Origin: Mycoplana rhizolycopersici | Lineage (GTDB): Bacteria > Pseudomonadota > Alphaproteobacteria > Rhizobiales > Rhizobiaceae | Direction of reading: 5' to 3' | Assembly: GCF_013378445.1 (NCBI RefSeq) | Contig: NZ_JABXYK010000008.1 | Coordinates: forward strand, 124,001 to 188,000 | DNA length: 64,000 nucleotides | Shown here: in pieces, positions 50,075 through 57,932 of the stretch | Position numbering within the stretch: position 1 is the first letter of the stretch | How the letters are laid out: each line of letters opens with the position of its first letter | Program-made: the position numbers and the translations under genes | The notes under the pieces: model-generated | What the model saw: only the letters and a program-made list of their open reading frames with translations | Database searches by the model: none | What the model was told of the DNA's origin: nothing

Positions 50075-51235
50075 ATGAACTTCGCACTGACGGACGAACA
50101 GCAGATGATCGTCGACACGGTCCGCAGCTTCGTCGAGACCGAGATCTACCCGCATGAAAACGAAGTCGAGCGGACCGGCTTCGTTCCGCCCGAACTGGGC
50201 CAGGAAATCGCCCGAAAGTGCAAGGAGATCGGCTTCTTCGGCTGCAATTTCCCGGAAGAAGTCGGCGGCGCCGGGCTCGACCACACGTCCTTCACCCTGG
50301 TCGAGCGCGAGCTCGGCCGCGGCTCGATGGCGCTGACGGTGTTTTTCGGCCGCCCCTCCGGCATCCTGATGGGCTGCAACGACGAGCAGCGCGAGAAGTA
50401 TCTGCTGCCCGCCGTGCGCGGCGACAAGTTCGATGCGCTGGCCATGACCGAGCCGGACGCCGGTTCCGACGTCCGCGGCATGAAATGCTTTGCGAAGAAG
50501 GACGGCGACGACTGGATCGTCAATGGCACCAAGCACTTCATCAGCCACGCCAATATTGCGGACTTCGTCATCGTCTTCATCGCCACCGGCGAGGAACAGA
50601 CGCCGCGCGGCCCGAAGAAGCTGATCACGAGCTTCCTCGTCGACCGCGGCACGCCCGGCTTCGAGATCCGCGACGGCTACAACTCGGTCTCGCATCGCGG
50701 CTACAAGAACTGCATCCTCACCTTCGACGACTGCCGCCTGCCATCCTCGCAGATCCTGGGCGAGGTCCATCGCGGCTTCGAGCTGGCCAACGACTGGCTC
50801 TATGCGACGCGCCTGACGGTCGCCGCCACTTCGGTCGGCCGGGCCCGCCGCGTCTTCGACTATGCGCTCTCCTATGCCGCCGAGCGCAAGCAGTTCGGCA
50901 AGCCGATCGGCGCCAACCAGGGCGTTTCCTTCAAGCTCGCCGACATGATCACCGAAATCGATGCCGCCGATCTTCTGACCCTTTCGGGCGCCTGGCGCCT
51001 CGATCAGGGCCTGCCGTCGAACCGCGAGATCGCCTCTGCCAAGGTCTATGCTACGGAAATGCTCGCCCGCGTCACCGACGAGGCGATCCAGATCTACGGC
51101 GGCATGGGCCTGATGGACGACCTGCCGCTCGCCCGCTTCTGGCGCGACGCCCGCGTCGAGCGCATCTGGGACGGCACCTCGGAGATCCAGCGCCACATCA
51201 TCAGCCGCGACCTCCTGCGACCGCTGGGAGCGTGA
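50075..51235 (+). CDS. Acyl-CoA dehydrogenase, probable gamma-butyrobetainyl/crotonobetainyl-CoA dehydrogenase
   Basis: A 386-aa flavoenzyme with the three ACAD domains. Seen: 'AMTEPDAGSDVRGMKCFAKK' (FAD/substrate loop), 'IVNGTKHFISHANIADFVIV', 'AERKQFGKPIGANQGVSFKL' and 'IQIYGGMGLMDDLPLARFWR'. At the position of the MCAD-type catalytic glutamate ('YEGT') the sequence is 'WDGT', giving Asp366. GAGGGAG precedes ATG 50075. The acyl-CoA ligase starts 7 bp after its stop and CaiD follows, so it probably desaturates gamma-butyrobetainyl-CoA to crotonobetainyl-CoA. A different acyl-CoA substrate remains possible. Confidence 0.87.
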   Translation: MNFALTDEQQMIVDTVRSFVETEIYPHENEVERTGFVPPELGQEIARKCKEIGFFGCNFPEEVGGAGLDHTSFTLVERELGRGSMALTVFFGRPSGILMGCNDEQREKYLLPAVRGDKFDALAMTEPDAGSDVRGMKCFAKKDGDDWIVNGTKHFISHANIADFVIVFIATGEEQTPRGPKKLITSFLVDRGTPGFEIRDGYNSVSHRGYKNCILTFDDCRLPSSQILGEVHRGFELANDWLYATRLTVAATSVGRARRVFDYALSYAAERKQFGKPIGANQGVSFKLADMITEIDAADLLTLSGAWRLDQGLPSNREIASAKVYATEMLARVTDEAIQIYGGMGLMDDLPLARFWRDARVERIWDGTSEIQRHIISRDLLRPLGA

Positions 51236-51242
51236 CCTGATC

Positions 51243-53297
51243 ATGACCCGCTCCCTCGACCGCCTCATCCGGCCCCGCTCCATCGCCGTCTTCGGCGGCA
51301 AGGAGGCGGGTCGCGTCATCGAACAGTGCGACAAGATGGGCTTTGCCGGCGAAATCTGGCCGGTCCATCCGACGAAGGCCGAGATCCACGGCCGCCGCTG
51401 CTACCGCTCCGTCGCCGAGCTCCCGCAAGCCCCAGATGCCTCCTTCGTCGGCGTCAACCGCAACCTGACGATCGAGATCATCCGCGACCTTGCCGCTCGC
51501 GGCGCCGGTGGCGCGGTCTGCTACGCCTCGGGCTTCCGCGAGGCGGTGACCGAGCTTGCCGACGGCGACGACCTGCAGAACGCACTCGTCGCCGCCGCCG
51601 GCGACATGCCGATCCTGGGGCCAAACTGCTACGGCTTCATCAACATGCTGGACGGCGCGCTGATGTGGCCCGACCAGCACGGCATGGTCAGGATCGAGCG
51701 TGGCGTCGCCGTGCTGACCCAGTCTTCCAACATCGCCTGCAACATCTCCATGCAGCAGCGCGGGCTGCCGCTCGCCTATATCCTGACGGCGGGCAACCAG
51801 GCGCAGACGGGCCTTTGCGACCTCGCCTGCGCCGTCCTCGAGGACCCGCGGGTCACCGCCGTCGGCCTGCACATCGAGGGCTTCGACAGCATCGAGGCGC
51901 TGGAGCGGCTTGCAAGCCGCGCCCGCGAACTGAAGAAGCCGGTGGTGACGCTGAAGGTCGGCAAGTCGGAACAGGCGCAACTCGCCACCGTCTCCCACAC
52001 CGCCTCGCTCGCCGGCAACGACGCGGTCTCATCCGCCCTCCTTTCCCGCCTCGGCATCGGCCGGGTCGAGACGCTGCCGGAACTCCTCGAGACGCTCAAG
52101 CTCCTGCACCTGCACGGCCCGCTTGACAGCTTCGACATCTCGTCGATGAGCTGCTCCGGCGGCGAGGCCTCGCTGATGGCCGACGCGGGGGTGAAGCGCA
52201 AGGTCGTCTACCGGGCGCTCCGCGAGGAGCAGCGCCTGCCCTTGCGCGAAAGTCTCGGCCAGATGGTGACGATCGCAAACCCGCTCGACTACCACACCTT
52301 CGTCTGGGGCAACCGCGAGAAGCAGACCGAGGCCTTCACCGCGATGATGCGCGGCGGCTATGCTCTCAACCTGATCGTACTGGATTTTCCGCGCCTCGAC
52401 CGCTGCGATGCGAGCGACTGGGTGACGACCTGCCATGCCGTCATCGACGCTTCGCGGGCCGCAGGCGCCCGCGCCGGCATCGTCGCCAGCATGGGCGAGA
52501 ACCTGCCCGAAGAGACGGCCCTGATGCTGATGGAAAACGGCGTCGCGCCCTTCTATGGCATCGAGGAGGCACTGGCCGCGGCGGAAGCCGCAGCGACCAT
52601 CGGCGCGATCTGGGAAAAACCCCTCCCCGCGCCGCTCCTGAACGTGGCTGCGGCAGACGGCGAGCCGATAACGCTGACCGAGCACGAAGCTAAAGAGGCG
52701 CTCGCCGCGTTCGGCCTGCCCGTGCCGGAGGGCCGCGTCGCCGAGACCGCCGGACAGGCGGCCGACGCCGCGGACGCTCTCGGCTACCCGGTTGTCCTCA
52801 AGGGGCTCGGCGTCGCCCACAAGACCGAGGCCGGCGCGGTGAAGCTCAACCTGCAGACCCGCGAAGCGGTGCTGGAAGCGGCCTCGGCCATGGCCGGCGT
52901 AGCCTCCGGCTACCTCGTCGAAAAGATGGTCGGCCGCCCTGTCGCCGAGGTCATCGTCGGAGCGATGCGCGATCCGGTCGCCGGTCCGGTGCTGACGGTC
53001 GGAGCAGGCGGAATCCTCGTGGAATTGCTGGAAGATTCGGCGATTCTGACGCTGCCGACCGATGAAACGGCGATCCGCGCGGCGATTTGCGGCCTCAAGG
53101 TCGCAAAACTGCTCCAAGGCTATCGCGGCGGCCCGCCCGGCGACGTCGACGCACTCGTCGCAGCCGTCGCATCGGCGGCATCCTATGTCGTTTCAAACGC
53201 TTCAATTGTCGATGAACTCGATATCAATCCTATCATGGTGCTTGCCAAGGGCGACGGTGTCGTCGCGGCAGACGCCCTGATCCGTCTGAGGAAGTAA
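51243..53297 (+). CDS. ADP-forming (NDP-forming) acyl-CoA synthetase, probable betaine:CoA ligase
   Basis: A 684-aa fused acetate-CoA-ligase-type enzyme. Domains in order: CoA-binding Rossmann domain (1-130, 'PRSIAVFGG'), succinyl-CoA-synthetase-like ligase domain (about 150-290), a second flavodoxin-like domain with 'VSHTASLAGND' (phospho-His candidate), and an ATP-grasp domain (about 470-684, 'GYPVVLKGLGVAHKTEAGAV', 'MVGRPVAEVIVGAMRD', 'DELDINPIMV'). It couples ATP cleavage to ADP with thioester formation. It lies between an acyl-CoA dehydrogenase and CaiD, replacing the AMP-forming CaiC of enterobacteria. The substrates inferred are gamma-butyrobetaine, crotonobetaine or carnitine. Confidence 0.87.
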   Translation: MTRSLDRLIRPRSIAVFGGKEAGRVIEQCDKMGFAGEIWPVHPTKAEIHGRRCYRSVAELPQAPDASFVGVNRNLTIEIIRDLAARGAGGAVCYASGFREAVTELADGDDLQNALVAAAGDMPILGPNCYGFINMLDGALMWPDQHGMVRIERGVAVLTQSSNIACNISMQQRGLPLAYILTAGNQAQTGLCDLACAVLEDPRVTAVGLHIEGFDSIEALERLASRARELKKPVVTLKVGKSEQAQLATVSHTASLAGNDAVSSALLSRLGIGRVETLPELLETLKLLHLHGPLDSFDISSMSCSGGEASLMADAGVKRKVVYRALREEQRLPLRESLGQMVTIANPLDYHTFVWGNREKQTEAFTAMMRGGYALNLIVLDFPRLDRCDASDWVTTCHAVIDASRAAGARAGIVASMGENLPEETALMLMENGVAPFYGIEEALAAAEAAATIGAIWEKPLPAPLLNVAAADGEPITLTEHEAKEALAAFGLPVPEGRVAETAGQAADAADALGYPVVLKGLGVAHKTEAGAVKLNLQTREAVLEAASAMAGVASGYLVEKMVGRPVAEVIVGAMRDPVAGPVLTVGAGGILVELLEDSAILTLPTDETAIRAAICGLKVAKLLQGYRGGPPGDVDALVAAVASAASYVVSNASIVDELDINPIMVLAKGDGVVAADALIRLRK

Positions 53298-53301
53298 GCC
53301 C

Positions 53302-54084
53302 ATGACCGGACCAATCCGAAAGCGCCGCGAAGGCGGCATCCTGGAAGTCACGATCGATCGCCCGAAAGCCAACGCGATCGATCTGGTGACGAGCCGCATC
53401 ATGGGAGAGATCTTCCGCGACTTCCGCGATGACGACACCTTGCGCGTCGCGATCGTCACGGGTGCGGGCGAAAAATTCTTCTGCCCGGGCTGGGACCTGA
53501 AGGCGGCGGCCGCGGGCGACGCGGTCGACGGCGACTACGGCATCGGCGGCTTCGGCGGCATGCAGGAACTGCGTGACCTCAACAAGCCGATCATCGCCGC
53601 GGTCAACGGCATCTGTTGCGGTGGGGGTCTCGAGATCGCGCTCTCCACCGACCTGATCCTCGCCGCCGAGCACGCCACCTTCGCCCTTCCCGAGATCCGC
53701 TCCGGCACCGTTGCCGACGCCGCCTCGATCAAGCTGCCGAAGCGCATCCCCTATCACATCGCCATGGACATGCTTTTGACCGGCCGCTGGCTGGACGCCG
53801 CAGAAGCGCACCGCTGGGGCTTCGTCAACGAGATCCTGCCGGCCGACAAGCTGCTCGACCGGGCCTGGGAACTGGCGAGACTTCTGGAGAGCGGGCCGCC
53901 ACTGGTTTATGCTGCGATCAAGGAAGTGGTGCGCGCCGCCGAGGGCGAGACGTTCCAGACGACGATGAACAGGATCACTCGCCGCCAGTTTCCGACGGTG
54001 GACGTCCTCTATTCGAGCGAGGACCAGCTTGAGGGCGCGCGCGCGTTCGCCGAGAAGCGAGATCCGGTGTGGAAGGGCCGCTGA
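53302..54084 (+). CDS. caiD: Crotonobetainyl-CoA hydratase (carnitinyl-CoA dehydratase)
   Basis: A 260-aa crotonase-fold enzyme that hydrates crotonobetainyl-CoA to carnitinyl-CoA. It is strikingly like E. coli CaiD: 'DRPKANAIDL' near the N-terminus, 'VTGAGEKFFCPGWDLKAAAA' (oxyanion loop), 'KPIIAAVNGICCGGGLEIAL', 'RWGFVNEILPADKL' and the same C-terminus 'AFAEKRDPVWKGR'. GAGGAAG lies before ATG 53302, 5 bp after the ligase stop. With the ligase and dehydrogenase it would convert gamma-butyrobetaine or crotonobetaine to carnitine, feeding the CdhA-CdhB route to glycine betaine. Confidence 0.92.
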   Translation: MTGPIRKRREGGILEVTIDRPKANAIDLVTSRIMGEIFRDFRDDDTLRVAIVTGAGEKFFCPGWDLKAAAAGDAVDGDYGIGGFGGMQELRDLNKPIIAAVNGICCGGGLEIALSTDLILAAEHATFALPEIRSGTVADAASIKLPKRIPYHIAMDMLLTGRWLDAAEAHRWGFVNEILPADKLLDRAWELARLLESGPPLVYAAIKEVVRAAEGETFQTTMNRITRRQFPTVDVLYSSEDQLEGARAFAEKRDPVWKGR

Positions 54085-54096
54085 GCGGTTTTTTTT
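54078..54096 (+). terminator. T8 terminator candidate after caiD
   Basis: A short GC stem (CCGC-TGA-GCGG, overlapping the caiD stop codon) is followed by eight T residues. The stem is weak, but the T-run is the longest in the region and lies exactly at the operon end. Confidence 0.5.
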
Positions 54097-54388
54097 CCAC
54101 ATCGCTATGCCCTGAAATACCATGCTCGCGCCCGCCGCGGGCATTTGCATAAGGTGCATTTATGCACAGCGAAGGAAATTTAGGACGTTACATTCGCGAC
54201 AAATTCAGTAATCTTATCAATCAGCAAGCGGTGGGAGCCGCAAAGGAAACCAAAGGAGAGTTGAATACCGACAAGGCGCCGGATCAGCGCCCCCCGCACA
54301 GCCGCCACGCGAAAAATCTTCGGCGGCAGACCAGAAATTCTACCAAGCAGAAGAAGGCCGGAACCGGCCGAACGAAGGGAACAGGGGA
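54085..54388. other. Intergenic region upstream of the peptide-type ABC operon
   Basis: A 304-bp gap with a T8 tract at its left end and an inverted repeat at 54146-54166. A 76-codon frame at 54162-54392 overlaps the next start and has no ribosome site, so I do not call it. The sequence is AT-richer than its neighbours, as expected for a promoter and leader. Confidence 0.5.
54146..54166. promoter_or_regulatory. Inverted repeat TGCATAA-N7-TTATGCA, candidate operator
   Basis: A perfect 7-bp inverted repeat with a 7-bp spacer, itself containing TGCAT, lies about 220 bp upstream of the binding-protein start. It is the clearest dyad in the promoter gap. The cognate regulator is unknown; LacI, GntR and XRE types are all possible. 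Confidence 0.45.
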
Positions 54389-55978
54389 ATGACGGACTTT
54401 ACGAACTATCTCGCTCGCCAGGTCATGCTGGGCAAGATGAACCGCCGCGAATTCATGGGCCGCGCCGCCGCCTTCGGCGTGACGCTCGCCGCCGCCGGAA
54501 CGATGTTCGACACCGCAGCGAAGGCCCAGGAACCCAAGCGCGGCGGCCATCTCAAACTCGGCCTCGAAGGCGCTGCCGCCACCGACAGCAAGGACCCCGC
54601 AAAGTCGCTCTCGCAGTTCACCTTCGTCATGGGCCGCAACTGGGGCGACATGCTCGTCGAATCCGAGCCTCTGACCGGTCAGCCGGTTCCGGCACTCGCT
54701 GAATCGTGGGAACCGTCTGCCGACGCCGCCACCTGGACCTTCAAGATCCGCCAGGGCGTCAAGTTTCACGACGGCAAGGAACTGACGGTCGACGACGTCG
54801 TCAAGACCCTGCAGCGCCACACCGACGAGAAGTCTGAGTCCGGCGCGCTTGGCGTGATGAAATCGATCAAGGAGATTAAGGCCGACGGCGGCAACCTCGT
54901 CCTCGTGCTCACCGAAGGCAATGCCGACCTGCCGCTGCTCCTGACCGACTACCATCTCGTCATCCAGCCGAATGGCGGCCTCGACGATCCGAACGCGATG
55001 ATCGGCACCGGCCCCTACAAGGTCACGAGCTTCGAGCCTGGCGTGCGCGCCACCTTCGAGAAGAATGCTGACGACTGGCGCACCGACCGCGGCTATGTCG
55101 ACACGATCGAGATGATCGCGATGAACGACGCGACCGCGCGTATCGCCGCGCTCTCGTCCGGCCAGGTCCACTACATCAACCGTGTCGATCCGAAGACCGT
55201 GGACCTGCTGAAACGCGCGCCGACCGTCGAGATCCTGAACACCTCGGGCCGCGGCCACTACGTGTTCATCATGCACTGCGACACCGCGCCCTTCGACAAC
55301 AACGACCTGCGCATGGCACTGAAATATTCCATGGACCGCGAGACGATGGTCCAGAAGATCCTCGGCGGCTATGGCAAGGTCGGCAACGACTTCCCGATCA
55401 ACGAGACCTATGCCCTCTTCCCCGAAGGCATCGAGCAACGCGCCTACGACCCCGACAAGGCCGCCTTCCACTACAAGAAGTCCGGCCACAGCGGCCCGGT
55501 GCTGCTGCGCACCTCCGACGTCGCCTTCCCGGGCGCGGTGGATGCTGCGGTCCTCTATCAGGAAAGCGCCAAGAAGGCCGGCATCGAAATCGAGGTCAAG
55601 CGCGAACCGGGCGACGGCTACTGGTCCAACGTCTGGAACGTGCAGCCCTTCTCCACCTCCTACTGGGGCGGCCGCCCGACCCAGGACCAGATGTATTCGA
55701 CGGCCTACCTGTCGACCGCCGACTGGAACGACACGCGCTTCAAGCGCGAGGACTTCGACAAGATCCTGCTGGAAGCCCGCTCCGAACTGGACGAGGCCAA
55801 GCGCAAGGATATGTACCGCACCATGGCCATGATGGTGCGTGACGAAGGCGGCGTGATCCTTCCGATGTTCAACGACTTCGTCAACGCGTCCACCAAGCAG
55901 GTCAAGGGCTACGTGCACGACATCGGCAACGACATGTCCAACGGCTATGTCGCAACCCGCGTCTGGCTTGAAGGCTGA
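54389..55978 (+). CDS. Peptide/nickel/opine-type ABC substrate-binding protein, Tat-exported
   Basis: A 529-aa SBP_bac_5 periplasmic protein. A twin-arginine-like signal ('MNRREFMGRAAAFGVTLAAA', about residues 17-36) precedes cleavage near 'AKAQEP'. The mature protein has 'WTFKIRQGVKFHDGKELTVD', 'NDATARIAALSSGQVHYI' and 'FDNNDLRMALKYSMDRE', typical of cluster C binding proteins. It is closely related throughout to the protein at 62046-63635. Its stop overlaps the permease start (TGATG). Ligands of the family include dipeptides, opines and betaine-like compounds; adjacency to the carnitine operon suggests a quaternary amine, by inference. Confidence 0.9.
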   Translation: MTDFTNYLARQVMLGKMNRREFMGRAAAFGVTLAAAGTMFDTAAKAQEPKRGGHLKLGLEGAAATDSKDPAKSLSQFTFVMGRNWGDMLVESEPLTGQPVPALAESWEPSADAATWTFKIRQGVKFHDGKELTVDDVVKTLQRHTDEKSESGALGVMKSIKEIKADGGNLVLVLTEGNADLPLLLTDYHLVIQPNGGLDDPNAMIGTGPYKVTSFEPGVRATFEKNADDWRTDRGYVDTIEMIAMNDATARIAALSSGQVHYINRVDPKTVDLLKRAPTVEILNTSGRGHYVFIMHCDTAPFDNNDLRMALKYSMDRETMVQKILGGYGKVGNDFPINETYALFPEGIEQRAYDPDKAAFHYKKSGHSGPVLLRTSDVAFPGAVDAAVLYQESAKKAGIEIEVKREPGDGYWSNVWNVQPFSTSYWGGRPTQDQMYSTAYLSTADWNDTRFKREDFDKILLEARSELDEAKRKDMYRTMAMMVRDEGGVILPMFNDFVNASTKQVKGYVHDIGNDMSNGYVATRVWLEG

Positions 55979-57108
55979 TGACGGGCGGCGGATCGACGCG
56001 CGATCCGGCTGCGACGATGGCAGGAGTTGCGGGTTCCGACCCGCAACTCTCCCTCGCCGCGGGAACGGATGCGTCCACGGGAAATCAATCTTTGAATACA
56101 GCGACATCAAATGACCAGGGCGCGCTTTCGCCCTGGGGCAAATTCGTTAGAAAAAGCCCGCTTGCGGCACTCATCCTCCAGCGGCTGGCGCTCAGCGTGG
56201 GCCTTCTCTTTGCCGTCTCGATCATGATCTTCGGCGGCGTCGAGGCCCTGCCGGGCGACTTCGCCACCACCTATCTCGGCCAGTCGGCCACCCCTCAGGC
56301 CGTCGCCAACATCCGCAAGGATCTCGGTCTCGACCAGCCCGCCACGACGCGCTACTTCCAGTGGCTCGGCGGCGCATTGCAGGGCGACTTCGGAAATTCG
56401 TGGGCGTCCCGCAACTCGGTCGGCGAACAGATCGGCAGGCGCCTCGGCAACTCTCTATTCCTCGCCTTCTTTGCAGCGATCATCTCGATCCCGCTTGCGA
56501 TCGGCCTTGGCATGCTCGCCGTGCAATTCCGCGACAGGATGGTCGACAAGGTCATCAACGTCATTTCGCTGGCGGCGATCTCGCTGCCGGAATTCTTCGT
56601 CGGCTACCTGCTGATCCTGTTCTTCGCCGTTCAGATGGGTGTCGCCACCTTCCCCGCCACCGTCTACGACAGCATGGGCCTGACCGAGCGCCTCTCGGCG
56701 ATCGCGCTTCCGACCGCCACCCTCGTCCTGGTGGTGCTGGCCCACATGATGCGCATGACGCGTGCCGCGATCCTCAATGTCATGTCGTCGGCCTATGTCG
56801 AGACGGCCGAGCTCAAGGGGCTCAGCGGCCTTCGCATCATCGCGAGGCACGCGGCCCCCAACGCCGTCGCCCCGGTCATCAACGTGGTCGCCCTGAACCT
56901 CGCCTATCTCGTCGTCGGCGTCGTCGTGGTCGAGGTCGTGTTCGTCTATCCCGGCATGGGCCAGTACATGGTCGATGCGGTGACGGTGCGTGACATGCCG
57001 GTGGTGCAGGCCTGCGGCCTGATCTTCGCCGCCTTCTACATCTTCCTGAACATGGTGGCCGACATCCTCGCCATTGTCGCCAACCCGAGACTGAGGCATC
57101 CGCGATGA
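55978..57108 (+). CDS. ABC transporter permease, DppB-like
   Basis: A 376-aa inner-membrane permease with six spans after an unusually long (~60 aa) Gly/Ser/Thr-rich N-terminus. DppB features: 'SIMIFGGVEALPGDFATTYL' at the first span, 'NIRKDLGLDQPATTRYFQWL', and the EAA loop 'VETAELKGLSGLRIIARHAA'. The first ATG (55978) overlaps the binding-protein stop; a later start near the first membrane span is possible, so the N-terminus is uncertain. Confidence 0.87.
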   Translation: MTGGGSTRDPAATMAGVAGSDPQLSLAAGTDASTGNQSLNTATSNDQGALSPWGKFVRKSPLAALILQRLALSVGLLFAVSIMIFGGVEALPGDFATTYLGQSATPQAVANIRKDLGLDQPATTRYFQWLGGALQGDFGNSWASRNSVGEQIGRRLGNSLFLAFFAAIISIPLAIGLGMLAVQFRDRMVDKVINVISLAAISLPEFFVGYLLILFFAVQMGVATFPATVYDSMGLTERLSAIALPTATLVLVVLAHMMRMTRAAILNVMSSAYVETAELKGLSGLRIIARHAAPNAVAPVINVVALNLAYLVVGVVVVEVVFVYPGMGQYMVDAVTVRDMPVVQACGLIFAAFYIFLNMVADILAIVANPRLRHPR

Positions 57109-57932
57109 GACTGCGCTCCATTCCGCTCAGCGCATGGGTCGGCATCGCGGGTATCGCGATCGCGCTGATCTGCGCCATCTTCGCACCCTGGCTCGCGCCA
57201 CATGGCGAGAGCGAGATCGTCGGCGACATCTGGTCGCCGATGGGCGGCGAGTTCCTGCTCGGCACCGACAATCTCGGCCGCGATCTCCTGTCACGGCTGA
57301 TTTACGGCGCCCGCACCACGATCTTCGTGGCGCTCGCCGCGACCATCCTGTCCTTCAGCCTCGGCATGCTGCTTTCCTTCATCGCCGCCGTCACCGGCGG
57401 GCTCATCGACCAGTTGTTCTCGCGGTTCAACGACCTGATGATGGCGATCCCGACGCTGATCTTCGCGCTCGTCGTCCTCGCCGTCCTGCCGCAGCAGCTC
57501 TGGATCCTGATCCTGGTCATGGCGGTGCTCGACAGTACCCGCGTCTACCGCATCGGCCGCGCCGTGGCGCTCGATGTGGCGGTGATGGAGTTCGTCGAGG
57601 CGGCACGCCTGCGCGGCGAAGGCACGGGCTGGATCATCTTCCGCGAGATCCTGCCGAATACGCTGTCCCCGCTGCTCGCCGAATTCGGCCTGCGCTTCGC
57701 CTTCTCGATCCTGTTCCTCTCCACCCTCTCCTTCCTCGGCCTCGGCATCCAGCCGCCCGCCGCCGACTGGGGCGGCATGGTCAAGGACAACAAGGACGGC
57801 ATCATCTTCGGCATCTCCGCAGCGCTCGTTCCGGGTGCGGCGATCGCCATCCTCACCATCTGCGTCAACCTCGTCGTCGACTGGCTGATGAAACGCACCT
57901 CGAGCCTGAAGGGAGGACGCGGCGATGCCTGA
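57105..57932 (+). CDS. ABC transporter permease, DppC-like
   Basis: A 275-aa inner-membrane permease. Seen: 'FLLGTDNLGRDLLSRLIYGA' (DppC hallmark) and the EAA loop 'EAARLRGEGTGWIIFREILP'. Six spans are predicted. It overlaps the DppB-like gene by four bases (ATGA) and the ATPase gene by eight, so the operon is fully coupled. Confidence 0.92.
   Translation: MRLRSIPLSAWVGIAGIAIALICAIFAPWLAPHGESEIVGDIWSPMGGEFLLGTDNLGRDLLSRLIYGARTTIFVALAATILSFSLGMLLSFIAAVTGGLIDQLFSRFNDLMMAIPTLIFALVVLAVLPQQLWILILVMAVLDSTRVYRIGRAVALDVAVMEFVEAARLRGEGTGWIIFREILPNTLSPLLAEFGLRFAFSILFLSTLSFLGLGIQPPAADWGGMVKDNKDGIIFGISAALVPGAAIAILTICVNLVVDWLMKRTSSLKGGRGDA

Noticed and set aside
54162-54392. 76-codon frame upstream of the peptide-type binding protein
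   Set aside because: It has no ribosome site, overlaps the next start codon, and its Lys/Arg/Asn-rich translation has no recognisable fold. The region is better read as a leader.
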